Source: Candidatus Paenibacillus intestinavium (GTDB taxonomy: Bacteria > Bacillota > Bacilli > Paenibacillales > Paenibacillaceae). From it: 48,629 bases of DNA. This document shows, piece by piece, positions 1 to 10,899 of this stretch (positions within the stretch are counted from its first letter, which is position 1; each line of letters starts with the position of its first letter). Location of the stretch: assembly GCA_019113605.1 (NCBI GenBank), contig DXHF01000386.1, positions 1 through 48,629 on the forward strand, given 5' to 3'. Under the pieces are notes generated by a model, which saw nothing but the letters and a program-made list of their open reading frames with translations, did not search any database and was not told the DNA's origin. A program made the translations under genes and the position numbers.

Positions 1-10
1 GACTTTATGT

Positions 11-646
11 ATGGAGCTCGGTTGGCGTGGAGCAGGAACTGCTTATGATGTGTTACCACTCGTTATACAGATCAATAATGAGCCACCATGTTATCGTAAT
101 ATTCCAGAGCAGATCATTAAAGAAGTACAAATAGAGCATCCAAGTTATTCAGCGTTTCGTGAATTGCAATTACAATGGTATGCTGTTCCAATCGTATCGG
201 ATATGGAATTAGAAATAGGAGGTATTCGCTATACCGCAGCACCTTTTAATGGCTGGTATATGGGGACTGAGATTGCTACTCGTAATTTTGGCGATGAGCA
301 TCGTTATAATATGTTACCTGCTGTTGCCAAGAGTATGGGGTTAGATATAAGCAGTAATGTGACGATGTGGAAAGATCGAGCATTAGTAGAATTGAATGAA
401 GCGGTAATCTACTCCTATAAGAAAAACAAAGTCAGTATCGTTGATCATCATACAGCGTCAGAACAATTTAGACTATTTTGCGAGCAAGAAAATCAGCAAC
501 AACGAGAGGTTAATGCTCGTTGGTCTTGGCTTATTCCTCCGATGTCTCCCACAACCTCTGTAATATGGCATACAAAATATAATGAAACGGATATTAACCC
601 CAATTATTATCGTGGGGCACAATGTCCTTTTCACAAAATAGAGTAA
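11..646 (+). CDS. nos: Nitric oxide synthase oxygenase (bacterial NOS), C-terminal part; the gene continues upstream of the window
   Basis: Translation contains NOS-like segments (GWRGAGTAYDVLPLVIQ, FNGWYMGTEIATRNF, DHHTASEQF, WSWLIPPMSPTTSVIWH); no complete N-terminus in window. Confidence 0.93.
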   Translation: MELGWRGAGTAYDVLPLVIQINNEPPCYRNIPEQIIKEVQIEHPSYSAFRELQLQWYAVPIVSDMELEIGGIRYTAAPFNGWYMGTEIATRNFGDEHRYNMLPAVAKSMGLDISSNVTMWKDRALVELNEAVIYSYKKNKVSIVDHHTASEQFRLFCEQENQQQREVNARWSWLIPPMSPTTSVIWHTKYNETDINPNYYRGAQCPFHKIE

Positions 647-666
647 TCACGTTCAAATGTACAATG

Positions 667-738
667 AGTAGATCAAGGTTATCGATAGGACGGTTATGCA
701 ACTTAACTGATCCCAAGATATCGTTGATCTACTTTTTT
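667..738 (+). terminator. Rho-independent terminator-like hairpin
   Basis: agtagatcaa (667-676) pairs with ttgatctact (724-733), followed by a T-run. Confidence 0.6.
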
Positions 739-852
739 GGATGCGTAGTAAAATAAAGCGATGGATGAATAGTGTTAAAGATTATATTTATTGTAGTATG
801 ATAGGTATTGATCTCGATCATAGTATGATTTAATAAGGAGGCGAATTAGCAT

Positions 853-1179
853 ATGTTGTTCGGATTAATACTTTTCGTAGTTGCAGGAGTTGCTGAAATT
901 GGGGGAGGTTACTTGATTTGGCTATGGCTAAGAGAAAGTCGTCCTGCTTACTATGGTGTAATAGGCGGAATTTCGTTGGCGTTATACGGGATCATTGCAA
1001 CATTTCAAAGCTTCCCGACATTTGGACGAGTATATGCTGCTTATGGTGGTATTTTTATTGTATTGTCTGTTCTATGGGGATGGGGTATCGACAAGAAAGT
1101 GCCAGATTTATATGACTGGTTAGGTGCAGCGATATGTGTCGTAGGTGTTAGCGTTATGCTATTTACGCCAAGAGGATAA
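853..1179 (+). CDS. ynfA: YnfA/UPF0060 family small integral membrane protein
   Basis: 108 aa, hydrophobic; [18 protein letters not shown] and [21 protein letters not shown] motifs; aaggaggcg RBS upstream. Confidence 0.9.
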   Translation: MLFGLILFVVAGVAEIGGGYLIWLWLRESRPAYYGVIGGISLALYGIIATFQSFPTFGRVYAAYGGIFIVLSVLWGWGIDKKVPDLYDWLGAAICVVGVSVMLFTPRG

Positions 1180-1283
1180 AGTATAATATTTACTATATAA
1201 AGTATTAGCAATATGCTTTCGAAGTTACTTTTTATTACAGCCAGTATCTCAAAAAATTCATAAAAAGTTCTAGGAGGTTGCAT

Positions 1284-2864
1284 ATGTACAAAGTATTGTT
1301 GGTTGATGATGAGATTTTCGTTCGAAAAGGAATTATAGGGTTAATGAATTGGAATGAGCTGCAATATGAGATTTGTGGCGAAGCAGAGAACGGTCTACAA
1401 GCTATCGAAATGATCGAACAGCTGAAGCCAGATCTTGTTATTGCTGATATTCGTATGCCGATATTAGATGGACTAGCCTTAATTAAGGAAGTGAATGAAA
1501 GAGGGAAGCATCGGCCATTATTTATTATTGTAAGTGGATATCATGATTTTTCATATGCGCAGCAAGCATTACGCTATCATGTATCAGATTATATATTGAA
1601 GCCCGTTGATGAGAAGGAGCTAGAAGCGACACTACGTCGTGTAGCTAGTGCATTATCGAAAAAAAGATTAACGACATTAACAGGTGAAAAACCGTTAAAT
1701 GAATCGGTTATTGAAACATTGCTGAATACGGAGTGTAGCGAGGAAGATGAAAAACAGTTAGCGGAAGCACTTCATATTCCTGTTAGCGGAAACTATTGCT
1801 ATGTCATCGTGGAGGTTCATGATGGTCAGTTGCGTAATGGTGATTATAACCATGAACTATTTAGTCAATTGGATCATCTATTGCGCAATATTACAGAAAC
1901 GGCAGCCTATCATATTCCTATTCATGCGCTAGCAAAAAATCAATTTGGTTTGATCATACAAATGGATCTATTAAAGCAAGCGTTGCTAACATTTACTTTA
2001 GAAGAAGCACTTCGCTTATTACGCTTAGCACTAGTTAAAGGTGTAGAAGCACCAATTACGCTCTATATCGGGGCAGAGGTTGATCGACTAAAAGCAATCG
2101 CAAGTTCCGCGAGTTCCGCGAAAGAAGTAATCAATTACAAATTTGCTGAAGATGGTAAATATGTTATTTTTGCTAGAGAAGTTAGTGGAACTCCACTGTA
2201 TTACTTTGATATTGAAACAGCTATTTATAACAATTTACTTGAGCAAATCGAAGAGAATAACCATGACGCCTATGAACAAACGATTGAACAAATGTTTCAG
2301 CAATTCAGATCAATGCGTTTTGCCCCGAGTGCAGTTGCGAATGCATTGACGCGTTGTACAATAGGCATTATTAATATTGTGCGTCAGATGGAGGGTCAGG
2401 AAGAGGAACTGACCTTACTACCTGAAATATTAGGCTGGCAGAAAAAGTATAGTAGATTGTCTGAACTACAGAATGTCTTCCTTAGATTTGTACAGGAGGC
2501 TTCGCAATATATATTGGAGCGACGCGGGGAACAAGGGAAAGGTAGCATCGAGAAAATTAAGAAATACATCGATAATCATTATACTGAGAATATTAATTTA
2601 AAAGGAATTGCCGCTAAATTCTATATGAACTCCGTCTATCTAGGTCAACTTTTTCGTAAATCATACGGCTCGTATTTCAACGAATATTTATTGGGTATTC
2701 GCGTTGAAGAAGCAAAGAAATTATTAAGACAGACCGACCTACGTATGTATGAAGTAGCAGGGAAAGTAGGATTCCAAAATGCAGATTACTTTGTGACGCA
2801 ATTTGAAAAGCTAGAAAAAATGACACCAACTGATTATCGCAACAAAGTATTAGGCAAAAAATAA
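1284..2864 (+). CDS. Response regulator, REC + AraC-type HTH (YesN-like)
   Basis: MYKVLLVDDEIFVRKG receiver start, PDLVIADIRMP phospho-Asp region, C-terminal AraC HTH (IKKYIDNHYTENINLKGIA... YRNKV); aggagg RBS. Confidence 0.93.
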   Translation: MYKVLLVDDEIFVRKGIIGLMNWNELQYEICGEAENGLQAIEMIEQLKPDLVIADIRMPILDGLALIKEVNERGKHRPLFIIVSGYHDFSYAQQALRYHVSDYILKPVDEKELEATLRRVASALSKKRLTTLTGEKPLNESVIETLLNTECSEEDEKQLAEALHIPVSGNYCYVIVEVHDGQLRNGDYNHELFSQLDHLLRNITETAAYHIPIHALAKNQFGLIIQMDLLKQALLTFTLEEALRLLRLALVKGVEAPITLYIGAEVDRLKAIASSASSAKEVINYKFAEDGKYVIFAREVSGTPLYYFDIETAIYNNLLEQIEENNHDAYEQTIEQMFQQFRSMRFAPSAVANALTRCTIGIINIVRQMEGQEEELTLLPEILGWQKKYSRLSELQNVFLRFVQEASQYILERRGEQGKGSIEKIKKYIDNHYTENINLKGIAAKFYMNSVYLGQLFRKSYGSYFNEYLLGIRVEEAKKLLRQTDLRMYEVAGKVGFQNADYFVTQFEKLEKMTPTDYRNKVLGKK

Positions 2865-2881
2865 ATAGGTGGAGATGACAA

Positions 2882-4612
2882 GTGCGAAGATTTCATATTA
2901 ATAATCTCAAGCTTAGAAACAAGCTTGTAGTCATTTATTTTTTATGTGTATTTATCCCGATTTTATTAACTAATGTTGTGTTTTACAATGTGACGACGAA
3001 CAATATTAGAAATCAAAAAGCAGCGGATGCAGAACTGTCTCTAGAACAATTGCAAAATGAATTACGTGTTGTTATTGAAGATGCGGCGGGTAGTGCTTAT
3101 CTGTATTATATAGATCCAGTGCTCAATAGCCATTTGAATCAACATTATGAAACCAATGATCAGTATATTGCTTCATTGGCTGCTATAAGAAGTATATTTA
3201 ATCGCTCTGAAAAAGAATATAAGACGATAAGTTCTACACTTATTATGACGGATAATCCAACCATATTAACTTCAGGCAACATCATATCACTGAATGAAGA
3301 AGTATTAAGCTTGCCGTGGTATGAGGAGTTTTCTGCTAATAACAATTCCTATCCATATCTATATGTTACTGAAAAAAGTATAAGTATTATTCAAGCGTTA
3401 GACACTGAACAGACGAGTAAGTACGAGCATCTAATTAAAATTGATCTAAACATGGATTATGTGAAGCAATTGATGGAGCTTTCTAGCTTCCAAGGTAATG
3501 TTTACTTTATGAATGATAAAAACAGCGTACATTATAGTAATGACGCGGAATTATCATTAGTGGCAGGTCCGATTAGTTTTTCCGAGATTAAGCAACCACA
3601 GAAGGCATTAACCTTTTCCAAAACATATTATAATAATCGATATCTCGGCGGTTGGTCATTATATGGTGTTGTAGATGAAGAGCAAATTCTGTCTGAAGTA
3701 AGTCAAACAGCACAGTTTATTGTTCTATTAGCGATCATTAATTTTGTCGTACCAACGATGATTATTACGATGATTTCCAGCTCAATTCACGTTCGCGTGA
3801 AAAAAATATTGAGCCATATGAAGAAAGTAAAAGGAAAAAACTTTGAACAAATTCCTTATGATCGTGCAAGAGATGAAATCGGCGAACTATCGGTAGAGTT
3901 TAATCGGATGATTGAGCGTATTGATAACTTAATTAACGATGTGTATGTCGCTGATATACAGAAGAAGGATCTTGAGATTAGGCAGCGTCAAGCACAGCTT
4001 CATGCACTTCATAGTCAAATTAATCCCCACTTTTTATTCAATGCGCTAGAGACAATTCGTATGCGAAGTCTTATGAAGGGGGAGTCGGAAACGGCTCGAA
4101 CGATTCAAAACATGGGGAAAATATTCCGTAAATCGATTTCATGGAAAAAAAGCTTTGTGACCATTCGTGAAGAAATCGAACTTATTGAAAGCTTCCTAGA
4201 AATTCAGAAGTATCGCTTTGGTGATAAGCTCCAGTTTCAAATTACGGTAGAGGATGCACTGAATGAACAGCTCATTCCGAAAATGACCTTTTTGCCGTTT
4301 GTTGAAAATGCGAGTATCCATGGCATAGAAAGTAATCCCGGTATTGGCTTAATTACGATTCAGATTGCACATGAGGCTCAATCTATTGTTTTCGTTATTT
4401 CTGACAATGGAATGGGGATGAGTGAACATAAGTTAGGTGAATTACAAGCCTATTTCAGTGATGATCAGCAGATGGGTGATAATGTTGGAATGAAAAATGT
4501 ATTTACTCGTCTACGGATCGTTTATGGAGACGAATTTACTTATAAAATGGAAAGTGAAGTAGGAGCGGGTACACGTATCATGCTGCGACTTCCCATGAAA
4601 GAACTGGAATAA
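2882..4612 (+). CDS. Sensor histidine kinase, YesM-like (dCache/HAMP/His_kinase/HATPase)
   Basis: QINPHFLFNALETIRM H-box, HATPase motifs (FLPFVENASIHGI, SDNGMGM); GTG start; follows RR. Confidence 0.93.
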   Translation: MRRFHINNLKLRNKLVVIYFLCVFIPILLTNVVFYNVTTNNIRNQKAADAELSLEQLQNELRVVIEDAAGSAYLYYIDPVLNSHLNQHYETNDQYIASLAAIRSIFNRSEKEYKTISSTLIMTDNPTILTSGNIISLNEEVLSLPWYEEFSANNNSYPYLYVTEKSISIIQALDTEQTSKYEHLIKIDLNMDYVKQLMELSSFQGNVYFMNDKNSVHYSNDAELSLVAGPISFSEIKQPQKALTFSKTYYNNRYLGGWSLYGVVDEEQILSEVSQTAQFIVLLAIINFVVPTMIITMISSSIHVRVKKILSHMKKVKGKNFEQIPYDRARDEIGELSVEFNRMIERIDNLINDVYVADIQKKDLEIRQRQAQLHALHSQINPHFLFNALETIRMRSLMKGESETARTIQNMGKIFRKSISWKKSFVTIREEIELIESFLEIQKYRFGDKLQFQITVEDALNEQLIPKMTFLPFVENASIHGIESNPGIGLITIQIAHEAQSIVFVISDNGMGMSEHKLGELQAYFSDDQQMGDNVGMKNVFTRLRIVYGDEFTYKMESEVGAGTRIMLRLPMKELE

Positions 4613-4763
4613 GTAGTTGAATATTGCTGGTAATTGTCGTTTTTTGTAATTTAACTTAGAAAAATACGAAAAAACAATAGAAATTTAAGCGATTTCATAA
4701 ATATCTATGCTTTTCAAAGGACAATGTATAGTTTACTGGGTAACGAGTCCATCGTATTAGAAT

Positions 4764-4782
4764 TATACTGAAAGTGCTTACA
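4764..4782 (+). promoter_or_regulatory. Putative -10 box (TATACT) overlapping a cre-like site (TGAAAGTGCTTACA)
   Basis: TATACT 4764-4769; 4769-4782 matches the CcpA cre consensus TGWNANCGNTNWCA at all but one position. Confidence 0.45.
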
Positions 4783-4813
4783 AAATAACATTACTAAAAG
4801 GGGGCACAAAGTT

Positions 4814-6490
4814 ATGACTCAAAGAAAGTGGTTAAAGACAAGTCTTGCAGTAGTAATGGCATCGGTATTGCTTATTGCAGGTTGTGGAAGTAATAATGCG
4901 AACAACAAAGGAGCGAACTCCGGAGAAACTGGAGATGAGACAGCGCCAGTTACGTATACGTACTTCAGCTTTGGTAGCAACAAAGATATTACTGCAAGTG
5001 ATACAGATATCGGTAAGAAGTTACAAGAACAAACAGGTGTTGACTGGAAAATGGAATTTGCAGTCGGAGATGTAAGCACAAAATCAGGAGTTATGATTAC
5101 AGGTGGAGATTATCCTGACGTTATCGTTCCTGAAGGTGAAATTGATAAATTGATCGATGCGGAAGCGTTCACACCATTGAATGATTTGATCGAAAAGCAT
5201 GCTCCTAACATTAAGCGTGTATACGGAGATTATATGGACAAGTTTACAGCTGAAGATGGAAATATCTACGTTCTACCATTCTCTGCTGACCAAGGTTACA
5301 TTAGTGATCCTAACATCGGTCAAGGTGCTTTCTGGATTCAACGTGGTGTATTGAAGGAATTCGGATACCCAGAAATTAAAACTTTAGATCAATATTTTGA
5401 TCTTCTTGCTCAATATAAAGCAAAATATCCTACTGTAGATGGTAAAGATACTATCGGATTTATCACTTTTGCCGGTGTAAAGGATAACTTCTTTACAATT
5501 ACGAACGCTCCAATGCACTTGGCTGGTTTCCCTAATGACGGTGGTGTAACCGTTGACATGGAAACTCATGAAGCAAAAGTATACGCTGCAAGTGATATTG
5601 AAAAACCTTGGTTGCAAAAGCTTAATGAAATCAATGCTGCTGGATTATTCGATCCAGAAACATTTACAGCGAACAAAGACCAATATCTTGCGAAATTAAC
5701 TTCTGGTCGTGTTCTAGGTTACTTTAACTACGGTTGGCAGGTTGGCGATGCAACAAACAACTTGAAAACTGCCGGTAATGATGATCTTCGTTATGTAGCA
5801 CTACCAATCGTATATGATGAGTCCATTACTGATCAATACATCGATCCACCAGCGTTCGTTAACAACCGTGGTATTGGTATCTCAGTAAGTGCAAAAGATC
5901 CAGTTCGTATTATTAAATACTTCGATAATCTTCTAACAGAAGAGAATCAAAAGCTAGTTCAATGGGGTGAAGAAGGCGTTACTTACTCCGTAAATGAAGA
6001 AGGCCGTTATGTTATGGACGATGAGCAAATTGCGAAACGTAATGACAATGAATTCAAACGCAGCTATGGTTGGTCATACTTCGAGTACAGCTGGCCTCGT
6101 TATGGTAATAGTTCAGTATTCGCGGATGGTAACTCTTATGCCGTAGGTAACCAACCTGAAGTAGCCTTTGCAGGATACACAGAAGGTGACCGGACTATTC
6201 TTGAAGCTTATAACATTCAAACATTTGCAGAGCCATTCGCTGCACCACAAGATCGTCCATGGTTCCCAGCATGGAGTGTTAACAAGGAACAAGGTTCTGC
6301 TGAACAAATCTACGAGCAAAAATCAGGAGATGTTCAACAAAAATACTTCCCTAAATTAGTATTTGCAAAACCTGCTGAATTCGAATCTGTATGGAACGAA
6401 TATGTTGCAGAATTTGGTAAACTTGATGTAGCTGGCTATGAAGCGTTCATGACAAAAAATGTAAAAGAGCGTGTAGCTGGTAACTGGTAA
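4814..6490 (+). CDS. ABC transporter extracellular solute-binding lipoprotein (LplA-like, aldouronate module)
   Basis: Lipoprotein signal LLIAGCGSNN; SBP composition; precedes two permeases. Confidence 0.92.
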   Translation: MTQRKWLKTSLAVVMASVLLIAGCGSNNANNKGANSGETGDETAPVTYTYFSFGSNKDITASDTDIGKKLQEQTGVDWKMEFAVGDVSTKSGVMITGGDYPDVIVPEGEIDKLIDAEAFTPLNDLIEKHAPNIKRVYGDYMDKFTAEDGNIYVLPFSADQGYISDPNIGQGAFWIQRGVLKEFGYPEIKTLDQYFDLLAQYKAKYPTVDGKDTIGFITFAGVKDNFFTITNAPMHLAGFPNDGGVTVDMETHEAKVYAASDIEKPWLQKLNEINAAGLFDPETFTANKDQYLAKLTSGRVLGYFNYGWQVGDATNNLKTAGNDDLRYVALPIVYDESITDQYIDPPAFVNNRGIGISVSAKDPVRIIKYFDNLLTEENQKLVQWGEEGVTYSVNEEGRYVMDDEQIAKRNDNEFKRSYGWSYFEYSWPRYGNSSVFADGNSYAVGNQPEVAFAGYTEGDRTILEAYNIQTFAEPFAAPQDRPWFPAWSVNKEQGSAEQIYEQKSGDVQQKYFPKLVFAKPAEFESVWNEYVAEFGKLDVAGYEAFMTKNVKERVAGNW

Positions 6491-6599
6491 GAAGATACAA
6501 ATAAATGGAAAAGCGGAGTTCGTTCTTCGCTTTTCCCTTCTCATAACAGTAACTCATTAACTCACGCAACTTTGTTTTGTCGGAAGGGAGACTAATCAG

Positions 6600-7556
6600 G
6601 TGGAGAAACATACTGAACTAACTGTAACAGCTGCTGGTACCTCACGTTTTCAAAAATATATGACAGCATTATCCAAGCAAAAAATGCTAATGCTAATGTC
6701 TCTTCCTTTTCTTATTTGGGTATTTATATTCAAGTACGTTCCGCTTTGGGGATGGACAATATCGTTCCAAAAATTTAGACCATCAAGAGGTTTGTTCGAG
6801 CAAGAATGGATTGGTTTAGCTAACTTTAAGTTTCTATTCCAAGAAGAAGCGTTCTATCGTGTATTGCGAAATACAATAGTAATGAGTTCAATTAACTTAG
6901 TTTTAGGATTCATAACAGCAATTGTTCTAGCTATTTTATTGAATGAGCTTAGAAGTATTATGTTCAAACGTACGGTACAAACGATTAGTTATTTACCTCA
7001 CTTTATTTCTTGGGTCGTTGCGGCCAATATTGTTCAATCAGCATTTGCACCAGAAGGTATTATTAATATTTTAATGTTAAAAATGAATCTGATTGATCAA
7101 CCTGTTCTGTGGTTAGGTAAGGGTGAATACTTCTGGAGTATTCTAGGAGCTACAGAGGTTTGGAAAAATGTCGGCTGGAATACAATTATCTATCTAGCAG
7201 CAATTACTACGATAGATCCTTCGCAATATGAAGCAGCTGAAATTGATGGTGCAAGTCGTCTCCAACGTATTTTGCACATTACACTTCCAGGCATGAAATC
7301 GGTTATTGTAATCTTGTTGATCATGAATCTTGGGCATATTCTGGAATCTGGATTTGAGCCACAGTATCTACTAGGTAATGGTATGAACGTGGATTACTCC
7401 GAAAACCTTGATATATTCGTTTTGAAATACGGGATGAACATGGGTAATTACGGTTTAGCGACAGCCGCCGGCATGTTTAAAACCGTTGTCAGCTTTATCT
7501 TCCTCATGGCAGCTAACTCCGTAGCGAAAAAGCTAGGCGAGAGTAGACTGTACTAA
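6600..7556 (+). CDS. ABC transporter permease (LplB/YtcB-like)
   Basis: FKYVPLWGWTISFQKF, YEAAEIDGASRLQRILHITLPGM (EAA loop); GTG start. Confidence 0.93.
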   Translation: MEKHTELTVTAAGTSRFQKYMTALSKQKMLMLMSLPFLIWVFIFKYVPLWGWTISFQKFRPSRGLFEQEWIGLANFKFLFQEEAFYRVLRNTIVMSSINLVLGFITAIVLAILLNELRSIMFKRTVQTISYLPHFISWVVAANIVQSAFAPEGIINILMLKMNLIDQPVLWLGKGEYFWSILGATEVWKNVGWNTIIYLAAITTIDPSQYEAAEIDGASRLQRILHITLPGMKSVIVILLIMNLGHILESGFEPQYLLGNGMNVDYSENLDIFVLKYGMNMGNYGLATAAGMFKTVVSFIFLMAANSVAKKLGESRLY

Positions 7557-7580
7557 TCATCACGTAAGGAGGCTATAACG

Positions 7581-8501
7581 ATGGGTCAAGCCAAATCATC
7601 ACGTAAAGTGTACTCAACAGTACCTGATAAAATTTTTGATACATTTAATATTGTCTTTATGATAGGTTTAATGGTTGTTACGCTCTACCCATTTTTGAAT
7701 ATGTTTGCACTATCCTTTAATGAAGCAAACGATTCTATTCGTGGGGAACTCTACATTTGGCCTCGACAATGGACTTGGGCTAACTACGAATATGTGTTCA
7801 ATGAATCATCAATTTTTTGGGCAACATTTATCTCTGCTGCTCGTACAATTATCGGTACAATCACATCAGTATTTGCAACGGCGATGTTAGCCTATACGAT
7901 TAGTAGACCTGAATATTTACTACGTAAATTTGTAACGATAGCTTTTATTTTCACAATGTACTTCAGTGGTGGACTAATTCCTAACTATCTATTAACGAAA
8001 GAGTTAGGACTGCTAGATTCTTTCTGGGTATATATCATTCCAGGTCTTGTCGGAGTATTTAATATGATCGTTATTCGATCATTCATCGAAGGACTGCCAG
8101 ATGGTATTATGGAATCTGCGAGAATCGATGGTGCTGGTGAATTTACAACATTTATGAAAATTGTATTGCCGCTTACGGTTCCGGCATTAGCAACAGTATC
8201 CTTATTCGTAGCGGTATATCAATGGAACTCATGGTTCGACGTATTCCTATATAACTCATCTAATCTCAAGCTAAGTACATTACAATATGAGTTAATGAAA
8301 ATACTGTCCACATCAACGACATCAACAGGCACAACTGCGGGAGATGCCTTTGCTAATGCACAAGGTAGTGCTACGGCTGTAACTCCAACTTCAATTCGTG
8401 CAACGATGACGATTGTGGCAAGCTTACCGATTATTGCCGTGTATCCGTTCTTACAGAAATATTTTGTGACGGGGATGACAGTAGGTGGAGTTAAGGGTTA
8501 A
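7581..8501 (+). CDS. ABC transporter permease (LplC/YtcC-like)
   Basis: EAA-type loop MESARIDGAGEFTTFMKIVLPLTVPALAT; typical ending KYFVTGMTVGGVKG. Confidence 0.93.
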   Translation: MGQAKSSRKVYSTVPDKIFDTFNIVFMIGLMVVTLYPFLNMFALSFNEANDSIRGELYIWPRQWTWANYEYVFNESSIFWATFISAARTIIGTITSVFATAMLAYTISRPEYLLRKFVTIAFIFTMYFSGGLIPNYLLTKELGLLDSFWVYIIPGLVGVFNMIVIRSFIEGLPDGIMESARIDGAGEFTTFMKIVLPLTVPALATVSLFVAVYQWNSWFDVFLYNSSNLKLSTLQYELMKILSTSTTSTGTTAGDAFANAQGSATAVTPTSIRATMTIVASLPIIAVYPFLQKYFVTGMTVGGVKG

Positions 8502-8506
8502 ACAAG

Positions 8507-8662
8507 TGCGGACTTTGATAACGATGGTTATGCTGAAGTAGCGTAATCGACATCGAAGATGGAGCGAACTTGGTAAGTACGGTTCGCATGTACCAATAAC
8601 GTACATTTGCGCTTCCGCCTTTCTCAAGTAGCGCTCCATCTTCTCGGTTCTGAAAGCCCGCA
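8507..8662. repeat. Intergenic hairpin element, copy 1 (nested inverted repeats)
   Basis: gaagatggagcg (8555-8566) pairs perfectly with cgctccatcttc (8632-8643); inner atgtac caataac gtacat; related to copy 2 at 21757-21925. Confidence 0.75.
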
Positions 8663-8710
8663 ATCCGAAGATGCAATTTAAGAGATTTTAAACAAATAGA
8701 TAGAAAATAT

Positions 8711-8760
8711 TAGGGCTGTGTCCGTTCGATAAGTTTATTCGGACTTAAGACACAGCTTTT
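8711..8760 (+). terminator. Terminator/attenuator-like hairpin between permease and aguA
   Basis: GCTGTGTC (8715-8722) / GACACAGC (8749-8756) followed by tttta. Confidence 0.55.
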
Positions 8761-8782
8761 AGTCAACGAGAGGGACAAACGG

Positions 8783-10852
8783 ATGAATAACAATGGTTAT
8801 GAGGCTTGGTTAAGATATGATGCAATTGAGGACAAGCAACTAGTGCATTCATATTGTAAATATATTAAAGAAATTATTGTGGCACCGGAGCTTGGTGCAG
8901 GTCCTATCCAATCAGCTATAGAAGAGCTTCAATTAGCGATTCCAAGGCTAGTAGGGATTACACCGACAATTAATGAAGCTAAAGCAGTTAATGATACTTT
9001 TCTAGTTGTTGGTACAAAAGACAGTGTTTCGTATATATCGGATGCGATTGTTGGTCCAATTGCGGCATTAAGTAACGATGAAGGCTATCTTGTGCAAACA
9101 ATTACAGTAGGGCAGTCTTCCTACATTATCGTCGCTGGTGTCACAGAAAAAGCAACATTATATGGTGTGTTTCATTTGTTACGTCTCATACAGCAGGGCG
9201 AAAGCCTAGAAGCATTGAACATTCAAGAAACGCCAAAGTATAAACTGCGAATGATTAATCATTGGGACAATATGGATGGCAGCATCGAGCGTGGTTATTC
9301 AGGTCAGTCTATTTTCTATCATAACAATGAGCTATTAGTAGATTCACCGCGTGTACGAGATTATGCAAGATTAATGGCTTCAATCGGAATTAATAATATA
9401 GCAATTAACAACGTTAACGTTCATCATCATGAAACATTTCTAATTACACAAAAACTACTACCAAAGGTTGCACAATTTGCAGCAATTTTCAGGGCGTATG
9501 GCATTACATTATTCCTTAGTGTGAACTATGCAGCTACAATAGAGCTTGGAGAAGTAGATTCTGCTGATCCATTAGATGAACGTGTGCAAGAGTGGTGGAA
9601 ACGTAAAGCTGCAGAAGTATATGAGGCTATTCCTGATTTTGGCGGCTTCCTTGTGAAAGCTGACTCGGAAAATCGTCCTGGTCCATTTACTTACGGTAGA
9701 GATCATGCAGATGGAGCTAATATGTTAGCAGTAGCATTACAACCATTCGGTGGTTTAGTGCTATGGAGATGCTTCGTCTATGATTGTCATCAGGATTGGA
9801 GAGATCGTTCTACTGATCGTGCGCGAGCAGCATATGATCATTTCAAACCATTAGATGGCCGCTTCTTAGATAATGTTATATTGCAAATTAAAAATGGTCC
9901 GATGGATTTCCAAGTTCGTGAGCCAGTTTCACCATTATTCGGTGCAATGGAACAAACAAACCAAGTGATGGAATTCCAGATCACTCAAGAATATACAGGT
10001 CAACAACATCATGTATGCTACCTAATCCCGCAGTGGAAAGAGGTACTTCAGTTTGATACACATCATAAAGGCGAAGGCAGTACCGTTCAAGAAATCGCAG
10101 CGGGTAATGTCCATCCTTACTCACATAGCGGTATCGCTGCTGTAACAAGTATTGGTGATGATGACAACTGGACAGGGCATCATCTATCACAGGCGAATTT
10201 ATATGGCTATGGTCGTCTATTATGGAATCCCGAGCAAACTAGTGAACAAATTGCTTGTGAATGGACAGCGTTGACATTCGGTACGAATCGTCAAGTACAA
10301 CAAATGATCAATACTTTCCTAATGGAATCTTGGTCGATCTATGAAAGCTATACTTCTCCGCTAGGAGTAGGCTGGATGGTCACACCTCATTATCACTATG
10401 GTCCAGATATTGATGGTTATGAATATTCCAAATGGGGTACGTATCACTTTGCCGATCATAAAGGAATTGGTGTAAATCGTACCGTTGCTGATGGAACAGG
10501 TTATATTGGGCAATACGAACAAGCGAATGCACAGCTTTATGAAAATGTGAATACTTGTCCAGATGAGTTGCTATTGTTCTTCCATCATGTACCTTATACA
10601 CATATGCTACATTTAGGGAAAACAGTTATTCAGCACATTTATGATACGCATTTCACTGGAGTAGAACGTGTCCGGTACTGGATTAGTCAGTGGAATGAGC
10701 TTAATGAAGTTGTGGATACTGAGCGTCATGCTCATATATTAGGTAGACTTGAAGTGCAGCTAGAAAATGCTGAGCAATGGCGTGATACTGTCAATACGTA
10801 TTTCTATCGCAAATCAGGCATTGAAGATGCAGCGGGCAGAACGATTTACTAA
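8783..10852 (+). CDS. aguA: Alpha-glucuronidase, GH67
   Basis: GH67 motifs: [61 protein letters not shown]; no signal peptide visible. Confidence 0.95.
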   Translation: MNNNGYEAWLRYDAIEDKQLVHSYCKYIKEIIVAPELGAGPIQSAIEELQLAIPRLVGITPTINEAKAVNDTFLVVGTKDSVSYISDAIVGPIAALSNDEGYLVQTITVGQSSYIIVAGVTEKATLYGVFHLLRLIQQGESLEALNIQETPKYKLRMINHWDNMDGSIERGYSGQSIFYHNNELLVDSPRVRDYARLMASIGINNIAINNVNVHHHETFLITQKLLPKVAQFAAIFRAYGITLFLSVNYAATIELGEVDSADPLDERVQEWWKRKAAEVYEAIPDFGGFLVKADSENRPGPFTYGRDHADGANMLAVALQPFGGLVLWRCFVYDCHQDWRDRSTDRARAAYDHFKPLDGRFLDNVILQIKNGPMDFQVREPVSPLFGAMEQTNQVMEFQITQEYTGQQHHVCYLIPQWKEVLQFDTHHKGEGSTVQEIAAGNVHPYSHSGIAAVTSIGDDDNWTGHHLSQANLYGYGRLLWNPEQTSEQIACEWTALTFGTNRQVQQMINTFLMESWSIYESYTSPLGVGWMVTPHYHYGPDIDGYEYSKWGTYHFADHKGIGVNRTVADGTGYIGQYEQANAQLYENVNTCPDELLLFFHHVPYTHMLHLGKTVIQHIYDTHFTGVERVRYWISQWNELNEVVDTERHAHILGRLEVQLENAEQWRDTVNTYFYRKSGIEDAAGRTIY

Positions 10853-10899
10853 TATAACAATGCCCTAGTAATTGAAGCGATCAAGAACGGTGCACATTC

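Noticed and set aside
8451-8676. Reverse-strand ORFs 70 and 61 aa over hairpin copy 1 (FRTEKMERYLRKAEAQMYVIGT...)
   Set aside because: Similar to the ORF over copy 2, but substitutions are mostly amino-acid changing while base pairing is kept; better explained as a structured repeat
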